Assembly (NCBI RefSeq): GCF_016469035.1
Contig: NZ_JAEHJZ010000029.1
Span: forward strand, 33,303 to 97,302
Length of the DNA: 64,000 nucleotides
Source: Gelidibacter salicanalis
Lineage (GTDB): Bacteria > Bacteroidota > Bacteroidia > Flavobacteriales > Flavobacteriaceae
Direction of reading: 5' to 3'
The position numbers were made by a program, and so were the translations under genes. Shown one piece after another: positions 16,181-24,327 of the stretch (positions within the stretch are counted from its first letter, which is position 1; the number at the start of each line of letters is the position of its first letter). A model generated the notes under the pieces. The model was not told the origin of the DNA. It saw only the letters and a list, made by a program, of their open reading frames with translations, and ran no database searches.

Positions 16181-16561
16181 TTATGCCCAGCGTGGTGGTG
16201 GAGAAACGCTTTCTAAATAGCGATAATTTAATTTTGAAGGCAGATGATCATCCAACACTCTTATGTGATCTGAATGATTGATATGCCATGATAGCAATTC
16301 TAAATGAAACGATGTTGTACACTGTCCACTTAAGCTTAACATCTCTTTGGAACTATCTTGATCCTGATCTGAGAAATTTTGTTTTTTTGAACTGGAATCT
16401 GAGTCAACATGCTTTTTACAAAACGGATTTACAAAGGTGATATCATTACCACTCAACAATGTGTTAAGTGCGTGTGCATCTATGGCAACAAATTTTGCCA
16501 TAAATATAAATGTTAAGAGGAGCGCTATGTAAGTTTTAGGTTTCAAAGATCTTACAAACAT
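16181..16561 (-). CDS. Small secreted His/Cys-containing protein of unknown function
   Basis: I do not recognise this protein. The longest frame is 126 residues, with a hydrophobic signal-like segment (about 9-30), then a soluble part with FCKKHVDSDSSSKK, several His and two Cys, ending SPPPRWA. The ATG at 16561 lies inside the -7 box of the operator-controlled promoter, so it cannot be the start of that transcript. A TTG at 16546, which would keep the signal peptide on a nearly leaderless message, or the ATG at 16501 are alternatives. It is the first gene of the leftward run into DoxX (121 bp away). Metal or sulfur binding is only suggested by composition. Confidence 0.6.
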   Translation of the reverse strand: MFVRSLKPKTYIALLLTFIFMAKFVAIDAHALNTLLSGNDITFVNPFCKKHVDSDSSSKKQNFSDQDQDSSKEMLSLSGQCTTSFHLELLSWHINHSDHIRVLDDHLPSKLNYRYLESVSPPPRWA

Positions 16562-16598
16562 AGGGGAAACAAACCCGTTTTTATGTAACCTTTGTTAC
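16555..16598 (-). promoter_or_regulatory. Crp/Fnr-type operator plus -7 promoter box, copy 2
   Basis: The operator GTAACAAAGGTTAC (minus strand, 16598-16585) precedes the -7 box TATGTTTG (16562-16555). The centre-to-box distance is 29.5 bp, identical to the copies at 6417 and 31520. The predicted start site is near 16550. It should drive the small secreted protein and, by read-through, the DoxX-DsrE-SoxB-like-TlpA-SoxB-like operon. Confidence 0.8.
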
Positions 16599-16679
16599 TC
16601 AGGTCTGTTAAAGTCGTATTAAAAAACATGTTTCGTTTGAGTCTTACGCACTAAAATATCACACTAAAATTTCAGAGTC

Positions 16680-18704
16680 CTATTGCGGATAAATGACCAT
16701 TTTACTCATATGTGGAAAAGACCTTTCAAGTCGTTGCGGAATTTTGTCCAATTGCCCGAAATGGGAAATATAACCGCGTCTTGATGATACCAAGATAATG
16801 ATATCCGTATCTCCTATATTTTCAGTGAGCTTCATAAAATGATCCCAATCATTAAAATGTGAATAATTTAGATTTAGGGTCACCTTATGCTCTTTTGAAA
16901 ATTTCAAGATGGCTTGGTGCGTTTCTGCAGTACTATGTAGTTCTATAGGAACGGATAGCTCAATAGATAATTTTGCTATTTTATGTAACCAAATCGCAAA
17001 ACCCTCTTCAAACTCAGCATTTGGAGGAATGATCAAGATTAATTTTTTATGATTGACCAGCGGTATTTGAAAATCGCAGATAAAGAGGGTTTTCTCAGTA
17101 TTTTGTAAAATACTTTCCATTTTATCCCCTATTAACTTCTCCAAAAACCCTGTTTTTTGCGGCCAACCCAATAAAATGATATCGGCCATAATCTCTTTAG
17201 CTGCTCGCGAAATACCGCTGGCCGCATTAAAATCGATAGTTGCCATAATAGTCGCATTGGTATCAGAAGCAGTGGCTTCATTGATATAATTTTCCAAGCC
17301 TTCCTTAGCTTTAATTATGGTTTTTTCAGCCTCCTTGGTATTAGGAACTACCGTCAATATAGACAAAGGGTTGTTTGACTTTTTCTCTTTTATTAGAACT
17401 GCAAAGTCGAGCACCTTATCAATATTCACCAAATTAGCAATTGGGATAAGTATGTTTTCCTTATTAGCTCTGTAAGACAAATGCAGACTTTCTTCGTCAT
17501 CCACGTTTCGAATGATCAATTTAGCAGCACTTTCCGTCGCAAAGGATGCAATGACGCAGGTAACTAGTATGAGAATAACAGTACCATTTAAAATATTGGC
17601 ATCCAAGATCCCCGCTTTATAACCTACTAAAATCACCGCCAAGGTCGCTGCAGCATGAGCACTACTTAACCCGAAAATTAATTTGCGTTGCCCTCTAGAG
17701 AATCTAAAAATGATTTGGGTGATCCATGCCGCCATCCATTTTCCGAAAATAGCCACAAAGGTTAAGGTTCCGGCAATAATCAAGGCCATAGGTCCGCTTA
17801 AAATGACGCTGACGTCTACGATCATTCCCACACTAATTAGAAAAAACGGAATGAACAGTGAGTTTCCTATAAATCCAATACGATTCATCAAGGCTGAAGA
17901 ATGTGGAATAAGTTTATTAAGCGCCAAACCAGCAACGAAGGCTCCAATAATCGATTCAAGACCAGCCAATTCTGCCAAAAACGCCGAGAAAAACACGACA
18001 GACAATACAAAAATATAATGCGAATGTTTTTCACTCTCCAATTTCCTAAAAAACCATTTTGCGATTTTCGGGATGACTAAGAACATAAACGCCGAAAACA
18101 ACACTAGGGAGATTCCCAAACGCATCCAGAAGTCGATGGTCAATCCGCCTTGGTGAGACCCCAAAATCACAGCCAACAAAACCAATACCGCAGTATCTGT
18201 TAAAATAGTGCCCCCAACGGTTACCGCAACCGCTATATTTTTAGAAAGTCCTAATTTGCTCACTATTGGATAAGTTACTAAAGTGTGGGTGGCAAACATG
18301 CTCGAGGTGAGCAAACTGGCGTTAAAATCAAAGCCCAGAATATAATAACAAACGGGAAATCCAATACTTATCGGAATGGTAAAGGTTAGAAAGCCGAATA
18401 AGAGACTCTTATTCCGGTTAGCTTTAAATTCGTTAAGATCCAATTCCAACCCCGCAATAAACATAATATAGAGTAATCCAATGGTCGAAAACACGTCTAC
18501 AAACAGACTCTTTTCTAAAATGTTCAACCCTGCAGGACCGATAATAATTCCAGAAACAATCAATCCTATAATTCCAGGAATGCGTATTCTGTGAAGCACT
18601 ATGGGTGCTAACAGAATGATAAAAAGAATCAATGAGAAAATCAACACCGGATTATGGAGTGGCAACTGAAATTCTTCTATAAGTTGATTAATGATGGTAT
18701 CCAT
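16680..18704 (-). CDS. CPA2-type cation:proton antiporter with cytoplasmic Usp-like tail
   Basis: The 674-residue protein has an N-terminal antiporter domain of about twelve membrane segments (to about residue 390) and a soluble C-terminal part resembling a tandem universal-stress domain (for example ADIILLGWPQKTG and LILIIPPNAEFEEGF). Typical Kef/CPA2 stretches include PGIIGLIVSGIIIGPAGLN and SIIGAFVAGLALN. The family exchanges Na+ or K+ for H+. The ATG at 18704 (MDTIINQLIEEF) is preferred over one 11 codons upstream; the choice is not certain. It stands alone, divergent from the TetR gene. Confidence 0.88.
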   Translation of the reverse strand: MDTIINQLIEEFQLPLHNPVLIFSLILFIILLAPIVLHRIRIPGIIGLIVSGIIIGPAGLNILEKSLFVDVFSTIGLLYIMFIAGLELDLNEFKANRNKSLLFGFLTFTIPISIGFPVCYYILGFDFNASLLTSSMFATHTLVTYPIVSKLGLSKNIAVAVTVGGTILTDTAVLVLLAVILGSHQGGLTIDFWMRLGISLVLFSAFMFLVIPKIAKWFFRKLESEKHSHYIFVLSVVFFSAFLAELAGLESIIGAFVAGLALNKLIPHSSALMNRIGFIGNSLFIPFFLISVGMIVDVSVILSGPMALIIAGTLTFVAIFGKWMAAWITQIIFRFSRGQRKLIFGLSSAHAAATLAVILVGYKAGILDANILNGTVILILVTCVIASFATESAAKLIIRNVDDEESLHLSYRANKENILIPIANLVNIDKVLDFAVLIKEKKSNNPLSILTVVPNTKEAEKTIIKAKEGLENYINEATASDTNATIMATIDFNAASGISRAAKEIMADIILLGWPQKTGFLEKLIGDKMESILQNTEKTLFICDFQIPLVNHKKLILIIPPNAEFEEGFAIWLHKIAKLSIELSVPIELHSTAETHQAILKFSKEHKVTLNLNYSHFNDWDHFMKLTENIGDTDIIILVSSRRGYISHFGQLDKIPQRLERSFPHMSKMVIYPQ

Positions 18705-18970
18705 AGTGTCTCTAAAGCTTAAAGGATTACACTGCAACAGTTGCTAAACCAATGCAAAGTGGAAAATTATCTAGCAAACATAATAAAAAGATTGGCACAC
18801 TTATTTAACAATTACAAGGTGTGACGTTAAATTTTTAAATAATATCTACTCATTTTTAAAATACATCAGTCAAAAAGATAATCAGCTTTTTGGTAAATCC
18901 TCCAAAACCTGCAATTATATACTAAATGCTAGATAGTTACAAAATACTAAAATCATAAGATTATTTTTTG

Positions 18971-18994
18971 TATATTTGTTAACCATATGGTTAA
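18971..18994 (+). promoter_or_regulatory. tetR promoter with overlapping palindromic operator
   Basis: TATATTTG (18971-18978) matches the -7 consensus TAnnTTTG. It is followed without a gap by the perfect 16-bp palindrome TTAACCATATGGTTAA (18979-18994), which covers the likely transcription start. The TetR gene begins 13 bp further on. This is the arrangement expected of an autorepressor controlling the exporter operon. Confidence 0.85.
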
Positions 18995-19007
18995 ACTTGT
19001 TAGTTAA

Positions 19008-19613
19008 ATGAAAAAAGAAGAAACAGCGGAACATTTAATTTTGGACGCAGCTAAGGACATATTTCAATCCAAAGGCATGGACGGCGCCAGAATGCAGGAG
19101 ATAGCCGATAAAGCTGGAATCAATAAGGCAATGCTTCATTATTATTACAGAAGTAAACAATTGCTTTTTGAAGCCGTTTTTAAGAATGCCTTTTCACTCT
19201 TGGCACCACAGTTAAATACGATATTAAACGACGACTCTTCTATTGAAGATAAAGTCAGAAAATTTACAACAGATTATACGGCGTTCATGATGAAGCATCC
19301 GTATCTACCAAATTTCATTATCAATGAACTGAACAGAAATGAAGATTTCATTTTAAAACTAAAGGAGAATACCGGATTTCCAAACCTGGAAAAGTTTAAA
19401 GCTCAAGTTAATACTGAAATTAAAGCCGGAGTTTTAAAGCCTATTGATGCTGACCAATTATTCGTTAACATATTAGCGCTCAATATCTTTCCGTTTTTAG
19501 GCAAACCGTTAGTTAAAGCGCTTACCAAAAAAGATGAACTGTCTTACGCTGCATTTGTAGAAAGCAGAAAGACTGAGGTCGCCAATTTTATAATCCATTC
19601 CATAAAGAAGTAA
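19008..19613 (+). CDS. TetR/AcrR-family transcriptional repressor
   Basis: The 201-residue protein has an N-terminal helix-turn-helix with GARMQEIADKAGINKAMLHY (about 26-45) and YYRSKQLLFEAVF, then an all-helical ligand domain. It is first in an operon with TolC, an HlyD-like adaptor and an ABC-2 exporter. The E. coli YbhGFSR exporter is likewise governed by a TetR-type protein. The palindrome just upstream of the start codon is its probable operator. The inducing ligand is likely a substrate of the exporter but cannot be deduced. Confidence 0.93.
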   Translation: MKKEETAEHLILDAAKDIFQSKGMDGARMQEIADKAGINKAMLHYYYRSKQLLFEAVFKNAFSLLAPQLNTILNDDSSIEDKVRKFTTDYTAFMMKHPYLPNFIINELNRNEDFILKLKENTGFPNLEKFKAQVNTEIKAGVLKPIDADQLFVNILALNIFPFLGKPLVKALTKKDELSYAAFVESRKTEVANFIIHSIKK

Positions 19614-19617
19614 CACC

Positions 19618-20871
19618 ATGAAAGGGTTCCTTATCATATTAATAGGATTAGTTACAAGCACTATGGTGTCTCAAGAAACAATAACACTTCAGGAATGTTA
19701 TGATTTAGCTACAGTCAACTATCCTTTGGCGAAACAATCTATTTTATTAGAAGCACAGAATCAATTGGAGCAAGAAGTGGTGTCTGCCGCAAAGTTGCCA
19801 CAATTAAGTTTTGATGCGCAAGCCACCTATCAATCCGATGTGATTGAAGTTCCCATTCCTAATTCGTCCATTGAGCCACTCAACAAAGATCAATATCGTG
19901 CAACCCTATCCGTAAATCAACTGATTTATAATGGCGGTGCAACAGAGGCGTCATTGAATGTGAAATCATCACAACTCAAAACCAAGCAAAAACAGGTTGA
20001 AGTAAACCTCTATCAGCTAAAACAACACATCAATCAACTCTATTTCTCGATTTTATTGGCACAGGAAACGGACTTATTACTCCAATCAAAACAGACCTTG
20101 TTAGAGGTTAAATTGAGTGAAGTCATTTCAGGCATCAAATATGGCGTACTCCTACCTGCATCAGATAAAGTTTTGGAAGTTGAATTGATAAAAATAAACC
20201 AACAGCTGAAAGACGTTGAGAGCAATAAAGCAACCTTAATTGAAACATTGTCCAGTATCATTGGGCAACAATTGGATGCTTCCACTACATTTCAAAATAC
20301 TTTGGCTGAAATCATTACTACAACCGAATTAACCCGACCCGAATTAGACCTATTTCAACTTAAAAAAGATGAAATTGAAAGCAACGAGGCGCTTATAGCG
20401 AAACAAAATTCTCCAAAGTTATTAGGATTTGCGACGGGTGGTTATGGCAATCCTGGATTGAATATGCTCGATAATTCCTTTCAGACATTTTATACGGTTG
20501 GTGTGAAATTGAATTGGAATGTATTCGATTGGAATTCCAACAAAAAACAGCGTGAATCTTTATCGATTACTAAAGATATTATAGATACTGAAACCGAAAC
20601 CTTTAAACTTAACACCAACACGGAACTGAATCAGCAATACAACGACATCGAGAAGATTGAAGCGTTTGTAATTTCTGATTTAGAGATTATAAATTTAAGA
20701 AAAGAGGTTTTGAAATCGGCAGACTCTCAACTCAAAAATGGGGTCATCACCTCATCGGCATACATAACCGAACTCACTGATTTATACGAAGACGAAAACA
20801 CATTGATCAAACACAAAATTCAGTTACAACTGGCAAAAGCCAATTACAATGTCATTAAAGGACAACCATAA
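19618..20871 (+). CDS. TolC-family outer-membrane efflux protein
   Basis: The 417-residue protein has a signal peptide and two repeated coiled-coil/beta-strand halves typical of TolC-like channels. It opens with ITLQECYDLATVNYPL and has the second-half marker FYTVGVKLNWNVFDW. The length fits the family. It starts 4 bp after the tetR stop and is the outer-membrane exit duct for the adaptor and ABC exporter that follow. Confidence 0.92.
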   Translation: MKGFLIILIGLVTSTMVSQETITLQECYDLATVNYPLAKQSILLEAQNQLEQEVVSAAKLPQLSFDAQATYQSDVIEVPIPNSSIEPLNKDQYRATLSVNQLIYNGGATEASLNVKSSQLKTKQKQVEVNLYQLKQHINQLYFSILLAQETDLLLQSKQTLLEVKLSEVISGIKYGVLLPASDKVLEVELIKINQQLKDVESNKATLIETLSSIIGQQLDASTTFQNTLAEIITTTELTRPELDLFQLKKDEIESNEALIAKQNSPKLLGFATGGYGNPGLNMLDNSFQTFYTVGVKLNWNVFDWNSNKKQRESLSITKDIIDTETETFKLNTNTELNQQYNDIEKIEAFVISDLEIINLRKEVLKSADSQLKNGVITSSAYITELTDLYEDENTLIKHKIQLQLAKANYNVIKGQP

Positions 20872-20920
20872 CTTTCGCACGGATGATGCAGACAAAGGAA
20901 AATATAAAAAGTAAAAACAT

Positions 20921-20948
20921 TCTGCGAAAATCAGCGAAATCAGCGGGA
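20921..20948 (+). repeat. Short interspersed repeat (TCTGCGAAAATCAGCG type)
   Basis: This 28-bp unit begins TCTGCGAAAATCAGCGAAAT and matches, in direct or inverted orientation, the ends of the GxxExxY module at 24328 and 24826. It lies in the 93-bp gap between the TolC and adaptor genes. A degenerate half (CGCACGGATGATGCAGAC) precedes it at about 20877, so this may be the scar of a module without its gene. Confidence 0.8.
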
Positions 20949-20964
20949 AACAAACACACATAAC

Positions 20965-21867
20965 ATGAAATACTATAATTATATAATCGGTTTAAGCCTA
21001 GCAGCAACTACCCTATTCTCCTGCGACAACTCCAACGGGAAAGCAGATGGCTATGGCAATTTTGAGGCCACAGAAATAACCGTTTCTGCAGAAAACAATG
21101 GGAAACTGATGCAGTTTGAGGTCAATGAAGGCGATCAATTAATGAAGGAAACATTCATAGGGTATATTGACACCATTCCATTGGCGCTGCAGCGTGAACA
21201 ATTAAAAGTTTCAAAGGAGGTCATCAGCTCTAAATCTAAAGGCGTCCTATCTCAAATTAATGTTTTGAACGCAAAATTAAAAACCGCCAATACCAACAAA
21301 ACCCGATCTGAAAATCTTATTAAAGATAATGCAGGCACTCAAAAACAATTGGATGATGTTAAAGGTGAAATTGATGTGATCAAAAACCAAATCCGCAGTG
21401 TTGAAATCCAAAATGCGCCGGTTGTCAATGAATTGAGAAGTATTGATGTTCAATTAAAACAAATTGATGATCAAATCGAAAAAAGCAAAATCATCAATCC
21501 GATAAATGGCACCGTGTTAACCAAATATTCAGAGCCTGGGGAAATCACCTCGTTTGGACGACCACTGTATAAAATAGCCGATTTAGGCACCATGCAATTG
21601 CGCGTGTACATTAGCGAAACACAATTGGCAAATATACAAATAGGGCAAGAAGTCACGGTTAAAATTGACGCTGCAGACGAGATGAAATCTTATACAGGCA
21701 AAATTAGCTGGATCGCTTCGGAAGCGGAATTCACACCAAAAATCATTCAAACCAAAGAAGAACGGGTGGCATTGGTCTATGCTGTAAAAGTGGATGTTGT
21801 GAACGACGGAAGCTTGAAAATTGGCATGCCTGCGGAACTATGGCTCAACAATTCGAATACTCATTAA
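20965..21867 (+). CDS. HlyD-family periplasmic adaptor lipoprotein (YbhG-like)
   Basis: The 300-residue membrane-fusion protein has a lipobox (LFSC, about Cys20), a biotinyl-lipoyl hairpin split around a helical coil (about 60-190), and a beta-barrel domain. The loop INPINGTVLTKYSEPGE is the characteristic lipoyl second half. It links the ABC-2 exporter in the inner membrane to the TolC channel. Its order in the operon matches ybhG before ybhF in E. coli. Confidence 0.92.
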   Translation: MKYYNYIIGLSLAATTLFSCDNSNGKADGYGNFEATEITVSAENNGKLMQFEVNEGDQLMKETFIGYIDTIPLALQREQLKVSKEVISSKSKGVLSQINVLNAKLKTANTNKTRSENLIKDNAGTQKQLDDVKGEIDVIKNQIRSVEIQNAPVVNELRSIDVQLKQIDDQIEKSKIINPINGTVLTKYSEPGEITSFGRPLYKIADLGTMQLRVYISETQLANIQIGQEVTVKIDAADEMKSYTGKISWIASEAEFTPKIIQTKEERVALVYAVKVDVVNDGSLKIGMPAELWLNNSNTH

Positions 21868-21896
21868 TACATTATAACCACTAAAAAACAGAAACA

Positions 21897-22391
21897 ATGA
21901 AACATTTAATTTTTACCATCGGTCTATTGGCAATCGTAAGTTGTAAGGACAGTAAAACTCCAAAAACCGACGTGCATTCCGACGCCATTGAACAATCCGC
22001 TGAAGTCATCAATGAACCTCATAATGATGAGGCTTCCAACGTTTATGGCAATGCTTGGACAGAAGACATCGTTATGGACAATGGTGCCAAATGGCAAGCT
22101 GATTTAACAACCAATGGAGGGGTTAAACAATTGCAAAAAACCTTTTATGCACAAACCACAAACAGTTTGGAAGCGTATCACAAATTGGCCGAACAACTTA
22201 ATGAAGACAAAAACTATGTTGTAAAGAATTGCACAATGGAAGGGCCATCACACGATAATTTACACGTTTGGTTACACCCATTAATTGAGAAAATTGCAGC
22301 GCTTTCAAAAACTGAAACTGTTGAAGATGCCTCAAAAATCAAACACAGTATCGAAAAAAATATTAATGCATATTCAGATTATTTTAAGTAA
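21897..22391 (+). CDS. Uncharacterised lipoprotein in the exporter operon
   Basis: This 164-residue protein has a lipoprotein signal (IVSC, Cys16), an acidic low-complexity linker (to about 60), and a predicted helical domain. It has NGAKWQADLTTNGGVKQLQK and a C-terminal stretch NCTMEGPSHDNLHVWLHP with one Cys and three His close together. I do not know the family. Its ORF ends immediately before the ATPase ATG, so it is co-translated with the exporter. Periplasmic binding of a metal or export substrate is possible; the His/Cys group is the only hint. Confidence 0.75.
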   Translation: MKHLIFTIGLLAIVSCKDSKTPKTDVHSDAIEQSAEVINEPHNDEASNVYGNAWTEDIVMDNGAKWQADLTTNGGVKQLQKTFYAQTTNSLEAYHKLAEQLNEDKNYVVKNCTMEGPSHDNLHVWLHPLIEKIAALSKTETVEDASKIKHSIEKNINAYSDYFK

Positions 22392-23294
22392 ATGGGTATT
22401 TCAGTCTCACATATATCAAAATCTTACAAAACAGTAAAGGCTTTACAAGACATTTCATTTGACGTCAAGCCAAATGAACTTTTTGGCCTTATTGGTCCTG
22501 ATGGCGCGGGCAAAACAACATTATTCAGAATCCTGACTACGCTTTTATTCCCTGATGAAGGCACAGCCAAGGTTGCGGGTTTTGACGTGGTAGCCGATTA
22601 TAAAGAAATTAGGAAAAGTGTTGGTTATATGCCTGGGAAATTCTCGCTCTATCAGGATTTAACAGTGGAGGAAAACTTGAATTTCTTTGCTACTATTTTT
22701 GGAACGACTATCGAAGAAAATTATGATTTGATTAAAGACATTTATATTCAAATTGAACCTTTTAAAGACCGTCGTGCAGGTAAATTATCGGGTGGCATGA
22801 AGCAAAAGCTAGCGTTGAGCTGTGCGTTAATCCATAAGCCTAAAGTGTTGTTTTTGGATGAACCTACAACAGGCGTGGATCCGGTTTCGAGAAAGGAATT
22901 CTGGGAAATGTTAAAACGTTTGCAGCAAAAAGGGATCACTATTTTGGTGTCTACCCCTTATATGGATGAAGCCGCATTATGTGATAGAGTGGCTTTAATT
23001 CAAGATGGTAAAATTTTACAGATTGATACCCCTGAAGCTATTGTAAAACACTATCCAAAACCCATTTACAATGTACGGTCAACTGATATGTACCAGTTGA
23101 TCACGAGTTTAAAAGCCTATGAATATAACCATAGTGTTTACCCTTTTGGGGAGTTTGTGCATTATACGGACAGTAGAGCCGATTTTAATCCGGATGATTT
23201 AAGAGCGTATTTAGAATCTATAGACTTATTCGATACTCAAATAGAAAAAACAGAAGCAACCATTGAAGACACCTTTATGGAGTTGGCTAAATAA
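22392..23294 (+). CDS. ABC exporter ATPase 1 (N-half of YbhF-like pair)
   Basis: The 300-residue ATPase has Walker A GPDGAGKTT, a canonical signature LSGGMKQ and Walker B VLFLDEPTTGVD. The H-loop reads STPYMDEA, with Pro in place of the switch His. E. coli YbhF is a fusion of two such domains; here they are separate genes. Its normal signature and defective H-loop complement the second ATPase, implying a heterodimer with one working site. The C-terminal about 70 residues form an extension found in drug-export ATPases. The ATG abuts the stop of the preceding lipoprotein gene. Confidence 0.92.
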   Translation: MGISVSHISKSYKTVKALQDISFDVKPNELFGLIGPDGAGKTTLFRILTTLLFPDEGTAKVAGFDVVADYKEIRKSVGYMPGKFSLYQDLTVEENLNFFATIFGTTIEENYDLIKDIYIQIEPFKDRRAGKLSGGMKQKLALSCALIHKPKVLFLDEPTTGVDPVSRKEFWEMLKRLQQKGITILVSTPYMDEAALCDRVALIQDGKILQIDTPEAIVKHYPKPIYNVRSTDMYQLITSLKAYEYNHSVYPFGEFVHYTDSRADFNPDDLRAYLESIDLFDTQIEKTEATIEDTFMELAK

Positions 23295-23360
23295 ATATCA
23301 TTTCGAGCGCCGTTGAGAACGACAACACATCTCGACAGCACTCGATGGAACCTATAAAAA

Positions 23361-23590
23361 ATAAACCACTATGGATTGGAAATCCATAGTTTTAAACCAA
23401 AGAATGAAATTCTTTTCTGAAAATAGTTTGTCATTCCGAATGAGGCACGAAGAGGAATCATAATATTATAAGATTTCTCGTCACTCGTTCCTCGCTCTGT
23501 CGAAATGACAACATACTCTTAAAAGTTTATATAAACTAAAGTAACTGTAACGAAATTACACGGTTTTAACCTTTAACTAGATAATAAAAA
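23361..23590. repeat. Dispersed structured repeat R2, copy 1
   Basis: About 230 bp match 45701-45943 nearly base for base over most of their length. It contains hairpins: ACTATGGATT with AATCCATAGT, AAAGAAT with ATTCTTT, and CATTCCGA with TCGAAATG around a region with CACTCGTTCCTCGC. The tail, TTTAACCTTTAACTAGATAA, directly precedes the ATG of ATPase 2, so here the element supplies that gene's leader. It is preceded (23300-23352) by another Bacteroidota-type element with CATTTCGAGCG and CTCGACAGCACTCGA. Confidence 0.88.
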
Positions 23591-24318
23591 TGAGCACTAG
23601 CAAAGTCATACAAGTAGAAGGTTTAACCAAAATGTTTGGTGATTTTGCGGCAGTCGATGCCATCTCGTTTGAGGTTGAAAAAGGTGAAATCTTTGGCTTT
23701 TTAGGCGCCAATGGTGCCGGAAAAACCACAGCAATGAAAATGCTGATCGGAATTTCGAATCCAACTTCAGGAAAGGCCACTGTTGCCGGATTTGATGTCT
23801 ATACACAGGCCGAAGATATCAAAAAAAACATCGGTTATATGAGTCAGAAGTTTGCCTTGTATGACGATTTAACGGTTAAAGAAAACATCACCTTTTTTGG
23901 GGGAATCTATGGATTGTCGCGGAAGAGAATTAAAGAAAAATCAGATGCCCTAATTCAAGAATTAGAACTTGAAAACGTTGCCAGCCAATTGGTAGGATCC
24001 TTACCATTGGGTTGGAAACAGAAACTGTCCTTTTCAGTGTCCTTGATTCACAATCCGAAAATCGTGTTTTTAGATGAACCCACGGGAGGCGTTGACCCGA
24101 TTACCAGACGTCAATTTTGGGAAATGATCTATAAAGCGGCCAACCAAGGCACCACTGTGTTTGTAACCACCCATTATATGGATGAAGCTGAATATTGTGA
24201 TCGAGTTTCCATTATGGTGAATGGGAAAATCGAGGCATTAGACACACCAAAAAAACTTAAAGATCAGTTTAAGGCCGACACTATGAATGATGTGTTTTTA
24301 AAGTTGGCGCGCGGATAG
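23590..24318 (+). CDS. ABC exporter ATPase 2 (C-half of YbhF-like pair)
   Basis: The 242-residue ATPase has Walker A GANGAGKTT, Walker B IVFLDEPTGGVD and a normal H-loop (TTHYMDEA). Its signature is LPLGWKQ instead of LSGGQ, as in the second half of YbhF. Paired with ATPase 1 this gives one canonical and one degenerate ATP site. A 295-bp repeat-filled gap separates it from ATPase 1, which may explain how a fused ancestor was split, or may simply be later invasion. Confidence 0.92.
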   Translation: MSTSKVIQVEGLTKMFGDFAAVDAISFEVEKGEIFGFLGANGAGKTTAMKMLIGISNPTSGKATVAGFDVYTQAEDIKKNIGYMSQKFALYDDLTVKENITFFGGIYGLSRKRIKEKSDALIQELELENVASQLVGSLPLGWKQKLSFSVSLIHNPKIVFLDEPTGGVDPITRRQFWEMIYKAANQGTTVFVTTHYMDEAEYCDRVSIMVNGKIEALDTPKKLKDQFKADTMNDVFLKLARG

Positions 24319-24327
24319 AAGAAAAAA

